A stretch of DNA of 64,000 nt from Litomosoides sigmodontis (lineage: Eukaryota; Nematoda; Chromadorea; Rhabditida; Onchocercidae). How positions within the stretch are numbered: the stretch's first letter is position 1; each line of letters opens with the position of its first letter. A program made the position numbers and the translations under genes. The notes under the pieces were generated by a model. That model searched no databases, was not told the DNA's origin, and worked only from the letters and a program-made list of their open reading frames with translations. Below are positions 53,021-64,000 of this stretch, piece after piece. Location of the stretch: the NCBI GenBank assembly GCA_963070105.1, contig OY718803.1, positions 5,128,507 through 5,192,506 on the forward strand. The letters are read 5' to 3'.

Positions 53021-53869
53021 TATTGGTGGCGTAGTGTTACTTTCCGAGAAGTGTTTCAGCAAATTTGTCCTAAGTTCTGTTTTTTTTTTCGCTTTTGTCG
53101 CCATCCGACAATGCAAAGACTTCTGTTACTTATCGTAGCAATGTTTATTATACCAATTGGAAATTATCTGCTTCTCTGTATTTTTTTCTTTCGAACATTC
53201 CTCAGTTGTTTCGGTAATTTCAAAGAAATGCAATTATTTTGTGTTTTTTGCGAAGTCCGTCTTACTTATTTTTTTCAAAAGAAAATTTGCTTCATTGTCA
53301 CATGTCATATATTTTTTGTCAGTTTATTGTCTCGTCATCTTTTAATTTGAAAACTATTACAGTTATTTCAAACTCTACAAACTTTTGCGCTGTTACAGGT
53401 ATTTTGCATGGATAAAATGATACTTTTATTTTCTTTGCGATTTGCAAAAGGTGAAAGCTATCTTTACTATAAGTACTGTACGGAATTGTGTTTTTTTGGT
53501 GGCTGGGAATAGTGTAAGTAAGTCATTAACCGTCAACATTTCGAGAAGCCAATTCCTGTGGATCTTTTCTAGTTGTAGAACTGACATTTTATTTCTTAAA
53601 ATTTCTTAATCGAGAAATTAAAATGTTACTGTTTCTCATTCCTTTGAGATCGCAAAACTTTTAACTTATTTAATTTTGTGAATGCAGCATCATAATATGC
53701 TATTCATTAGAGCTAAAATGGAATTTTAAATAGAAATAGTGCTCATTAAAGGCATTTTTGTTTTGCATAGATTGTCTCGTTTTCTTTCTTTTCGAATGAC
53801 CAATTAGCTTTATGAGGAATAAAAGATGTCCTGCTGATTATTTGGTACCGATTGTTATCGCATCTAAAG
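53021..53869. other. Intergenic between RMDN1 and NCBP1
   Basis: About 850 bp on the same strand as both neighbours. It is T-rich, and the open frame 53051-53350 is Phe-rich low complexity. No exon or RNA gene is supported. The spacing is short for this window, so shared transcription of the two genes is possible. Confidence 0.5.
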
Positions 53870-56800
53870 ATGATTCGCTTACCATACAGTGATGACAATC
53901 GAAGGAGACGTATTGATGATGAAGGTATCACTTATTGTAAAATAAGTTTTGTATATTACTTTCAAAAAATCGTCCATTTTGACTTTTCATTGGTTTTAAT
54001 ATCTATTTCTTGATTGAATTTGGGAAAATATGTTCTGCCTTGTCATTTTTTAGTTTTCAGTAAGCAAGTATTGATTAAAATTTATAGACAATGGCGAGTG
54101 CCACAAAAGACGACGAACTGATCCGGAAAGAACGGAATCTGATGTGCATTTGGAATTACTTATTAATCGCATTGGCGAGAAGGTAAGGTTCATTCCGAAA
54201 AAAGGACGGGAGTGATTGCGTGATATGAGTTCAGCTGTGTTGCAGTTTCACTGGCTTCTAAAAAATTTCGCTGGTTATTTGACGTTGATTTAGAGTAATT
54301 CTTCTATGGAATCCAATCTGGAAGGTTTGGCGCGATCACTGGAAATCTATCTAGTCACTGATATGGAAAGCATTATCAATATCATCGCGCAACGGTCAGT
54401 CTTTCTATATTTTTTATATAAATAAAGTTGAAGAATTTCCTAAATACTGTTAATTGCTGATAGAAATCTTTTTTATTACAGAGTATGTTATTTACTGGAG
54501 GAAATCACTGCATATTCAACTCTTGTGGGCTTGTTGAATTCAAAAAACCAGAAATTTGGTTGTGAGGTACTGCAAGTTTATTTTGGAAGAACAAAATAAT
54601 ATAATATTTAAACGCAGTATACTTTACCTATTTGTCATCGTAAAATTGATTTGGTCAAGTTTTTAGCTTCTACATCAGTTATTGGAGGTTTTGCGGGAGA
54701 AGTTTATATCTGCCGATTTCATTTCTGCCTTGCATATTGTAAGTTCATGATTTTCGAAAATTACGTACTTTTTGCTTTAATAATTTTTTATTGTTGATTC
54801 CATGTTTTTCTAGGTCACATTTCTAGCTGATATGGTCAACTGTCATGTTGTTTCATCCGGTTCTTTGGTGGAGTTTTATGAAAGCTTTATGGAAGCAGCT
54901 TGTGAAGAAAATATTCCGCAAGTACGATATCTGAAAATACGAGCATGTGCATTACAGTTGCGCAATTGTTTAATCGCTTCCATATAATGTGGATGTAGAT
55001 TGTAATTTAATAACTGATCAATTTAGTTTTCCTTAAAATGGGGTTGCTATGTTTTTCAATATTTAAAGAAGTGTTTATTTTTCTAGGTTCGAAGTGATTG
55101 GTTCGTTTATGCTGTACTACACAGTCTTCCGTGGTCAGCGCCCGAATTAAATGATAGAGAGAAGGAACCACTTGATAATCTTTTGGAAGGTGTTGAAAAA
55201 TATATGCTGGAAAGGAATACATCTCATGCGAAGGTAATATATCGATTAGTGAATTCAATAAAAGCTCAAATGATACTGCTAGAATGGTAGTGCCAGCATA
55301 TATTTTTTGGATTTGCCGTGGTTTTTCAGGTAGAGAAAGGTGCAATGAGGTGAGATTTTGCTATATGAGACAAGTGTTGAACAAACATAGTATATTCATC
55401 TATTCACATATAAGCTCTTATGGTTTCTACATTGCAGATTTGATTCCATAACATTTTTACCAATTCAATGTTTTGTTCATACTTTTTAACTCATCTTTTC
55501 CTTATTGTCAAATTATTTTATTTTCAGCTGCTTCAAGTTTGGTCGGCAATGGAACATGAGCAGGAAGAATATTTAGATAATCTCTGGACTCAAATTTCCA
55601 AGCTAAGGGATGATGGTTGGAGAGAGCGACATATTTCACGATATTATGTGGCATTTGATAGTTCTTTGGCTAGTGCAGTTGCGCATAATTTGCCGTTGTA
55701 AGAAGCATTATTAATTTTTTTGGTCTTACCATTTTTACAGAAACGTGACATCGTACATTTTTACAGAAACGTTAGTAGAAGTTCTTATCAGTATTACTAA
55801 ATATACCATGTTCAGCAAAAGATCTCTACAGGGAATGCAGGTAGCTGTGAATATAAAAAGTCTCTTTACTATGTGTATACGATTTTTCCGAAGCGAAATG
55901 TTATATTGATGTACTTTAATTTATACATTATTCTGTAGATTTGTTCCACCACCGCACACGTCAACGATGGTATATCCGTTGCCTACTGTTATATTTCGTT
56001 TTTTCGACTACGCCGATTGCCCAGATGGAGTAATTGTCTACATTTCTATACTTTTTCTTTCGTTATTTTTTTCATTAATCTCATAATAAAAAAAATCATT
56101 TGTAGGCGTCAGTACTTCCTGGAGCTCATTCAATCGAACGCTTTTTAATTGAGGAAGAGCTATGTTCGATAATCAGGAATAACTGCTACAGTAGAAAAGA
56201 ATGGTGCTATTTTTGTCTTGCATTGTTTTTTTAATGTTATATTTTTTGGAATCTTTCAAAATTAGGTCCAGGTAACAAATGTTTAAAATTTTAGTGCAGC
56301 ACAACTTGTCAGTTATCAAAAAAAAACAACAGTACCGATAAACTACATGATCTTGGAAGTAATCTTTTCTCAACTCTTCCGTCTGCCACGTTCGCCATTG
56401 CGACCCCTGTTTTATGGAAGTGTAATGATCGAATTATGTAAAGTAAGGGATATGCCTCAGGTTGGTTTTTTCATTTCTTTTTTTGTCACGACTTTTATAT
56501 TAAAATGTAGTGTGGCTTATTGTCTGTTCATCAAATCCAAATGGTCTTTTTGCTGAATTTCTTGCATTTCTTTCTAGGTAATTGCCCAAGCGGCAGAACT
56601 ATTTTATCAACGAATCGATACAATGCAACTTGAATGCATCGACAGGTTAAATTATCACGATGAAACTTCTTTTAATTTTTTTATCAAATCAGCAGTGCAA
56701 TTTCACACTTTTAAACGCAAAGCGAAGACTGTAACCTATTTTTTGAATTTGAATTCCATTATTAAGCTTATGCTGGGATGAGATATTTCCAATTTCAGAT

Positions 56801-59690
56801 TAATTGACTGGTTTAGCTACCATATGTCAAATTTCGATTACCGCTGGTCATGGGCAGATTGGGACGATTGTCTCGATCTGAATGACTACGCACCAAGGCG
56901 CTACTTTGTGAAAGAAGTTAGAGATTTCCTTTTAGTACCATTTTAATTAGCTAATTTTTTTTAAAAAAATCATGATACAATTAAGGTTATCGAAAAATGT
57001 ATGAGGTTTTCATATCACGAAAGAATTTGTGATCGCTTGCCAAGTTCATTCGAAGAAATAATGCCAGAAAGGCCCTCTATATCATTTTTAGTAAAGGAAG
57101 GTATATTATTTACTTATATGCGTATTTGCATAATCCTTTTCTGAAGTTGAATTTCGTTGTCTTTCTCTGCGAAATATTTTTAACTGGATTCTCCGAAAAT
57201 GTTGAGAATTGGACAATATTTTATCCTGCTATTTCAACCATGCATTACATTAAAACAAGATAGGATCTGTAGAGAAATTTTTGATAATTAGAGATCTTTC
57301 ATCCATAAAATTTCGTTTTTTCGACAATCTGGTTCTTACTAACTACCCTTTAGCCGCCTTATAGTAGTCACTCATGATTTATCTTTCATAGAAGAAAAAG
57401 AATTGGTTGCCGAAGTTGAAAGAGCATTTCATAACAAAATTGAGTCAAAGGAGGTAACGGAAATGTTACGCGAATTTAACCAGAAAGACAGCAACATGGC
57501 AACACTCTCTACCTTCTTTGCAGTTATGCTTAATGTGGCGCAAAAGTCGTTTAGTCACAACTTTGCAGCCCTAGCAAGGTTTTATTCTTCATTTTCTTCA
57601 TTATATAGCTTCAGTTTAAGTTGTTTGCTTATGTTTTTTTCTATAATAGCTTATTTAAAATGAATGGTTTCCAATTTCTTGTATTAAAATTCAGACCATT
57701 GGTGCATTTTTAATTTAGGTACCACGAAACATTAAAAGAACTGAGTGGTGTCGACGACCAATCCTCAATGGCACTTTTACAAACACTTTACAAAGTCTGG
57801 AAACATAATCGACATGTAAGTGTCACTTAATATGTTTTTACCTATCGTGAGTATTAATTTAAATGAAACAAGAACGACCAAAAGATCTAATTTCCAGATG
57901 AATTTCTTATATGTTTTGATTTCGATTAATGGCTTCATTACTTTGGCAAACTCTTTACTAGCTCATTTGCTAAAAACATTAATTTCTTTATATAAATTTA
58001 TAGCTATAAAACTACTGCAGATGATAGTTGTATTGATTACAAAAATGCTCCGAATGACGTTATTAAGTGGCAATGCCGTGGTGACCTGGTTGTTGAGTAG
58101 TTGCATTGGCCAGGAATTACATCGGTTAATTTTTGTATCGCTTAACATCAGTTCTTTTATTTTCTTTAAAACTATTAAGTTGAGGCAGATTTTGTTAGGT
58201 TTTAATGCATAGTTTGTTTCAACACTTTATTTTGCAGATTCTGGCTGTGGGAAACATTGTTTATAGTTGTAAAATATACATGTGGATATACGAATCTGTG
58301 TAAGCTTAAACTTCAAGAAATGCAGGAAAAAAAGCGTGCCAGAGTGGAGCGAAGTGATGAAGAAGTAATTTATTTATGTTTGTGGTTTCAAGAACGCTGA
58401 TTTATAAAAAAACGGACGAGCTTTGCGGACAGTAATGAAAAATTTCCTTTTTTTATTCTTGAACTGATAATTTCCTTCATTTCCTTAAAGTATTAGATGA
58501 TCTTTGAAATTGAATGTATATGCAAGGTGAGTATAGATTAAGGACTGATTTCATCGCAATGATTCTTTTCCTCGACAGCGACTAAGAAATTCCAACCTGC
58601 TCCAGATAATATCATTTTGACATCTGTACTCATCATGTAATTCCAAATTCATTTCTCTGCCGTGCTCAACTCAAATTTTTTAATAAAAGTTGCAATCGTT
58701 AAAGCAGTCATACATAACTGATGTTTGAGAATTTTATGCTCAAGTTATAAAAGTTGTTTTACTTTATTTTCTTCCGTCAGTGCCTATTTTTTCAAAAGTC
58801 TTTCATTCAGGCTTATCGTAGTCTTAATGAAGATCATAATTTGGGAGTGATTCTCGACGATGATATTGAAGTGAAGAAGAAAGAACTGAATGATTTGCAA
58901 GAAATGCTGAAAAATCTATTTCTGAATATTTTGCATGTAAGTTCATAACTAGTTTTGCATATTACTTTGTTGTTCAACGTATTAAAAAAGAAATATAATT
59001 TGATTTAGCTGCTCCGGAAGTTTTGTCTCAGTGAAAAGTTACGATGGAAACTTGAGATTTTGAAATGTGGATAGATGTATCATATGTTATTGTAATATTC
59101 TGATATATTCTCTTTTATTTCATTTTTAGAACTTTATAGAGGAAATAGTTGTTTTCAGAAATTGGTAGTCTTTCTCTCAGACCATCTCGTGAAATATGAA
59201 ACGGCTGAAAGAAACTATGACACTTATTGGTATCGGTATGTGATGGGACGATTTAAAGAGATATTACTGAGGGTTAGAATTTCTTGAGTGCAACTTCAGG
59301 TTCTTCAAACTTTGAAGTGCACCCGTTTCTAATTGAACTCCCATTCATCTTCAAATTAATATTGTTAACAAAATTTCCATATATAAAAAATTTCGTGTAT
59401 AAGTGTACTCTTGATTTTGGTTAATTTATTGGACTGTTCGGTGCACAAAAACGTTAAAATAAGTGAAGAGAAAGCAAAAAAACTTTTGAAAAAAATTTTT
59501 ATGCAACAAAATTTATTTAGATGTTGATTAATATTTTGAGTGATGGGAAGCTAATTTTTAAATTAGTTTTTAGTACTGGCACGAATTGTTCGAAATGAAG
59601 CAACACATTGATAAGGAATTATTTTTAACGGCAAGCATTGATCCAAGAATTCTGGAGGTTTACCATCAATTTGCTGCTTTAAGAGCTTGA
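53870..59690 (+). CDS. NCBP1: NCBP1/CBP80: large subunit of the nuclear cap-binding complex (786 residues)
   Basis: Twenty-one exons, every phase consistent: 53870-53924, 54088-54182, 54294-54394, 54482-54566, 54667-54738, 54814-54921, 55087-55233, 55528-55697, 55939-56029, 56106-56203, 56295-56460, 56578-56645, 56799-56916, 56986-57100, 57392-57578, 57719-57815, 58021-58124, 58238-58364, 58811-58936, 59159-59272 and 59574-59690 (TGA). Human CBP80 is 790 residues. CBP80 and CBP20 bind the 5' cap of Pol II transcripts and promote splicing, 3' processing and export. An N-terminal NLS-like 'KRRRTDPE' is followed by three MIF4G-type helical domains. Diagnostic stretches are '[17 protein letters not shown]', '[12 protein letters not shown]', '[18 protein letters not shown]', 'AVVTWLLS', 'RFWLWETLF' and the C-terminal '[16 protein letters not shown]'. 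A possible AATAAA signal lies at 59787, 97 bases after the stop. Confidence 0.96.
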
Positions 59691-61169
59691 AGTTTTGTTG
59701 CTTTTGAACTCTTTCATATGGGTTTGCAAACTGTAGGATTTGCAATGAATGGGACTTTGATATAGCCGTGATGTTTGGTAGTTTAAAATAAATGCAGTTT
59801 CATGCTTTTAAACGTGACAGCATAATTTTTCACACTGCTGCGAACAAAGTTTGCGATTTGAGGTACTTGTTTTAACTCGAATAATGAATTTATTTTCAGT
59901 TCATTCTTATTCAAAACGTAAGAATTGTACTGATTCTAAAGCGATTTCATGTTTTTCGAATTCTCTGCATAATTTATGATTTTGATATTGCCCGCCCATC
60001 TGTGTAATATAAAAATATCAGTTTTCCTTCATTATTTTAATAGTTAACCATTGGAGTTTAGCTGTAACAAATCAGATTTTTCGTTTTTATCGACGCGATA
60101 AAAAGAAATTAATAAAATCGATCTAAAAAGCAACGCTCGCTTCTGCCTTTTTGTTGGAGACTTATTTTTGATTAATTCTTCCTAGTACCTTTCTTGCTAT
60201 TTTGGTTGCATAATATTTTGTCTTAAATATTTCAAATGGTTGAGTTTTACTTTAGCTAAAATTTAACCTATTAAGGTTTTGACACATTTTGGTTTTGTCC
60301 TTTAACTCTTTCTTCTTACTTTCATCACTCGCTTTTTTTTGAAATTCAGCATCTTTGATCGACTCTGAAAATTCAGGATCGTTTTTGAGAATTTTTGAGA
60401 ATGCCTGAAAATTTTGTTGTCTAACGTATCTTAAAAAGATGGACCAGATCTCTCTTGTTTGATGAGAAAGCACTTTGCATATTTTTTGAATGGTTTTATC
60501 TCTATATCGTTGGATTGATATCTTGTTCAGTATTTTTTACTAATTGCACTAATTGCAGATCTCATAACTGCGCGCCGTACATTATTGTTGTGTTCATAAA
60601 ATAAAAAACTTTTTTTCTTGTTTCTGAGGCTGTGGAAGCTGCGTAATATTTGAAATACAGTTGAAAAAAATATTTTTTTCTGTGTTGTTATTGAAATATT
60701 TTGAGGTTTTTATCATATTTAAAAGAAACAAAATATTTGAAATTTTCAAATCAAAATAGTGGTCAGGAAACACAGAAACACATTTCTTTAGGTTTTCTGA
60801 ATGTGATGATGCGTAATGCATCAGGTGGGTGTAATTACAAAATGTGTAAATTTAGCTGGAAATGGATTTTAAATTTAAAAATTGAGAAATTTTGCTGCTC
60901 GTGACGATAGCTGAGTGGCGGTCTGTGATTTTCCTGATCTGATCTATGACATTCAGACGATTTATCATAATTTATCTCTCTGGAGAAATGCAAATTGCTA
61001 TCGGTAAATATGTAAATTTTTATTTGCTAGTAAAAGTACGCCGAAATGCTATGTGGATTCAGTGAATCTTTTGTATAACTTCTACTACAGTCTTATAAAT
61101 CACTGGGCGTCGTAAGGCAGTTGTTTCGAATTAGAGAATTTGGATTAATAATTGTATGAAATCAACTTG
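59691..61169. other. Intergenic, about 1.5 kb, with an isolated exon-like frame on the minus strand
   Basis: 3' region of NCBP1 and upstream region of the next gene. The only item of note is a minus-strand open frame at 60252-60473. Within it, 60404-60320 is flanked by a good acceptor (TTTTCAG) and donor (GTAAGA) and encodes a charged helix ('FSKILKNDPEFSESIKD'). I found no compatible exons on either side. Confidence 0.5.
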
Positions 61170-64000
61170 ATGTCTTCGAGCAAAGAGAGTGATGGATTTA
61201 GGTATTCAACCTCATGGACACCAGTTGAAGCGGAATTTCAGAATCAGTTTGTCACTACAGCTCAAGAATCCTCCAACGAATCATTACGTCTTGCAAGAGA
61301 ATTAGAAATACAGGTTTTACTACTTATGTGAGGAAATGCGCTCATTTCCAACCTTCTACCTCATAACCGTAACTGCACTTACGAAATGCATTCATAAACA
61401 ACGACGTATAACATACCTTTTCATATGAAAAACAAGCTGATGAACAGCTTAACCTTGCAGTTGCATTAAGTTCAGCATTGCAAGGAACTTTCCGTTACTG
61501 AATTATATTCTGAACGGTTAGTCCAGAAGTAGTCTATTGTACCAGTATACTGCTATTAATTACACTTCATCACACGTGCGGAAAAAGTATACCTGGAAGC
61601 GCGATCAGCATAATTTGAATGTATACCACAGCAGATAATACGTACGTTTTAGAGACGAAAAGGTATGAACGTGGGAGGTTTCGGTATTGAAAATAAGAAA
61701 GGAAACAACGAGGAGGCGAGCGAAGCTCGATCACGTAGGCCTTTAAAATTTTTACGGTTGAATTTGAAAAGCAATTTCTTCGAAGGCTACTTCTTGCACG
61801 CGCAAATATGCGCGCGGATGGAAGTGCAGAATTTGACTTGAAGTGGGTGGGTGGTGTTGAAGTAAGACACTCTTCTGCAAATTTCAAGAAAGCTTAGAGA
61901 TAATTGCATTGGTTTGGCACTATTTGATAACGATAACCAGCCACTTATGATTTATCACTTCGCTGGCAAAAGGCACGTCACTGATAAGGTCTGAACCCTT
62001 CCGTCCTCTTTCCACACGCATTAGGAAGTTGGCGGAACTCTTCAAAGTATTCTAAAATGATTGTGAGTTGATGCAATCAGACACTGGCAATTAATTGACC
62101 TGAATGCTCTGAGCTATAACGTTTATAACAATGCAGGTCTTTCGGACGTGAACACCGCTATTGAAAGAGATCAGTGTAACTTGAAAAGACCCATTTCTGG
62201 AATGCAATCAACCGCCACGGGTCAAACATATGAAGGTACTGTTACTTCTAAATTATATATCACTTCAATCTGAAGTTTAATGAATAAGGAAAGGATCAAG
62301 ACCTCTCCCGGTTTTTTGTCCAATTCCTTCCAAGTGTACTAATTTATTCTTCTAACTTTGTGAATGTGCACAATCGGCCTCTTCAACGCTGTCTTCCACG
62401 TAGTGTTCAACGTTTGCATTGTAACGAGAAAGAAAGGGATAAGTGAAATTGGTGTGCTCATACGTAAATTGTATTTAATGAAATTGTGAAAAGCGTCTCA
62501 GGCCGTTACAGAATTAGTATTACTCTGGTGCTGCGGTATAATAAAGTAATTGTTGGCATGCATCAATTAATACTTCAGATACTGAGAGTCCAAGGAGTGA
62601 GAAAATGAATAACTGTAGCCACAGAAGAAGTGATTCAGCTTCCTTATGTTCTTACAATTCTGGAAATCAGCGTTGTTCCGGGTGTCGAAATTATTTGAAA
62701 CTGACCCCGGGACGTGCATCCTGGAAACCCGATAAGCTTCACATTTTTCACTGCGATTATTGCAACGGCACAACAATTCGAGAAATTCGATCTTTATACA
62801 TTAGTGGAAGTCCTAAGTATTCACATTCGATGAGCCCAGTGCTCTGCAATCATTGTGGCCTTCTGATTTCTGGTTCTGCTAGCATTGCCTCAAGTCACGA
62901 AATGATGGATGCTGAGTGCTTAGTGAGAAGCAATCAAACGATGTCCAGAACTTCAGTTCTTACTTCAGAATCTGACCATTGTAAGCAGTCAACTCCTTCC
63001 TGCTCCTATCACCCTCAGAAGTCAATGCAGTGCAAATACAGCAAAGAGTGCAGTGAAGACACTGGAAAATCTGCAATGATTGAACATCAAATAGGCTCTT
63101 CGTCTGCGCACGAATCGAGCGTTGCGGTGGAAAGCGTCAAGTGGATAACAACTCAGGAAACGTCAATTGTTAGATCCACGAGTGCATTTGCTGCAGTAGC
63201 ATCATTGCAAGGTTTGAATTCACTTCAATTTATAATCTTCCTTGTGACTTCTTCTCCGCACCGCATTTCCTGTGCTGTACAGCGGTTCCTAAATATGATT
63301 TTAGCTTTGTCAGTTGGAGGGCTCCGAAATTTGCTTGATGGTACAAAGTAGAATATCAGAAAGTGATTAGATTTTTATTGTGTTACTCATCAGTTTACTA
63401 AATTATTGCCAATAAGTTCATACGCTGGATCACTTCAATGTGTGAAATTATAGTTTCCTCACCCTCACGGGAGAATTTACCGTCGCGTTCAATGTCAATT
63501 GCGAAAAGCGAAAGTAAGTATTCTGTGGTAATTATTAATGATACTACTTTTAATTCTATGAAATATTATCAGTTGATGACTCGAGCGATATTAAAATCAT
63601 AAAGAATCATCAATATTTTTGTGTAGTTAGCTGAAGATTTTACCAGTTTTACTACTTTTAAAGAATTTCCTTGAAGAGGACAGTAGTCTAACTGTACAGG
63701 GAAGACTGTTCCATATCCCAACAAATACCATAATATCTCCAGGGAGACCGCAGTCAGCAGCGGATAATTCAGTCGGATATATTCCATCACCCTATCACTA
63801 TCGGACACCCAAAAGTAAAGAGCCAAGTACTCTTTGTCAGCAAACGCCACCATACATGGCCCCAACTATTTCATCCGCCATGAAAAATCGGCAACGTCCA
63901 AATTCAGAGGGCTTACACAGAAGAGCTTCTTCTACTCCAACAAGAAATAGAAGTCATCTATCGAGGTTGCGCTCAAAACAGGGAGCGACGTCGCGTGCTC
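61170..64000 (+). CDS. Unrecognised protein with possible ubiquitin-interacting motif and three CxxC pairs, 3' end outside window
   Basis: Proposed exons: 61170-61313, 61448-61493 (less sure), 62137-62235, 62579-63211, 63454-63513 and 63647 to beyond 64000. Phases (0, 1, 1, 1, 1) agree and leave one frame of about 445 codons to the window edge. Joining exons 1 and 2 gives 'LNLAVALSSALQ', preceded by acidic residues, which fits the ubiquitin-interacting motif core (hydrophobic-x-x-Ala-x-x-x-Ser). The large exon carries 'RCSGCRN', 'FHCDYCNG' and 'VLCNHCGLL', three CxxC pairs over about 80 residues, like a zinc ribbon or treble clef. The rest is Ser/Thr/Pro-rich with basic patches ('HRRASSTPTRNRSHLSRLRS') typical of disordered phospho-regulated proteins. 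Ubiquitin binding and zinc binding are inference; I do not recognise the family. The 3' end is cut by the window. Confidence 0.62.

Overview
This is a eukaryotic, intron-rich, AT-rich window. The genes are split into many small exons (mostly 50-300 nt) with canonical GT donors and strongly pyrimidine-rich TTTTCAG/TTTNTAG acceptors. Intergenic DNA is long and contains (TA)n, (CA)n, (CT)n and (ATATT)n microsatellites. Protein content and gene style fit a nematode. The intron sizes and base composition make a spirurid or filarial (clade III) worm my best guess, but that is inference. I saw no prokaryotic signals, CRISPR array, tRNA, rRNA or autonomous transposon. LAYOUT, left part (1-12 kb): the 3' end of a gamma-adaptin-ear protein (clathrin adaptor AP-1 gamma type, + strand). 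Next is a broken GBA2-type non-lysosomal glucosylceramidase locus (+): it has two single-base frameshifts, its whole catalytic domain is missing, and a ~550 bp ATATT satellite lies where the missing exons should be. Then comes a complete TMEM14 membrane protein gene (-), followed by 4 kb without a supported gene. MIDDLE (12-32 kb): an unrecognised 464-residue Ser/Cys-rich protein (+) with one very short intron and one GC-AG intron. It converges on a 151-residue minimal DZIP1/Iguana protein (-). About 3.6 kb of intergenic DNA with a near-perfect 34-bp hairpin follows, then a C2H2 zinc-finger gene (+) with five fingers, and 3.4 kb with no supported gene. RIGHT part (32-64 kb): six genes in a row on the + strand. 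They are RSPRY1 (SPRY-RING E3 ligase), GTF3C1 (TFIIIC largest subunit, RNA polymerase III initiation), an unrecognised 126-residue protein with a C-terminal membrane anchor, RMDN1 (regulator of microtubule dynamics), NCBP1/CBP80 (nuclear cap-binding complex), and the first exons of an unrecognised protein with a possible ubiquitin-interacting motif and three CxxC pairs, cut off by the window end. HOW THEY RELATE: most are housekeeping genes for vesicle coats, Pol III transcription, cap binding and ubiquitin ligation. I see no dedicated multi-gene system. RSPRY1, RMDN1, NCBP1, DZIP1, TMEM14 and the two novel genes splice into single open frames with matching phases, so base-level sequence quality looks good. 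That makes the frameshifts in the GBA2 locus more likely to be real decay. All exon coordinates were derived by hand from splice signals and reading phase.
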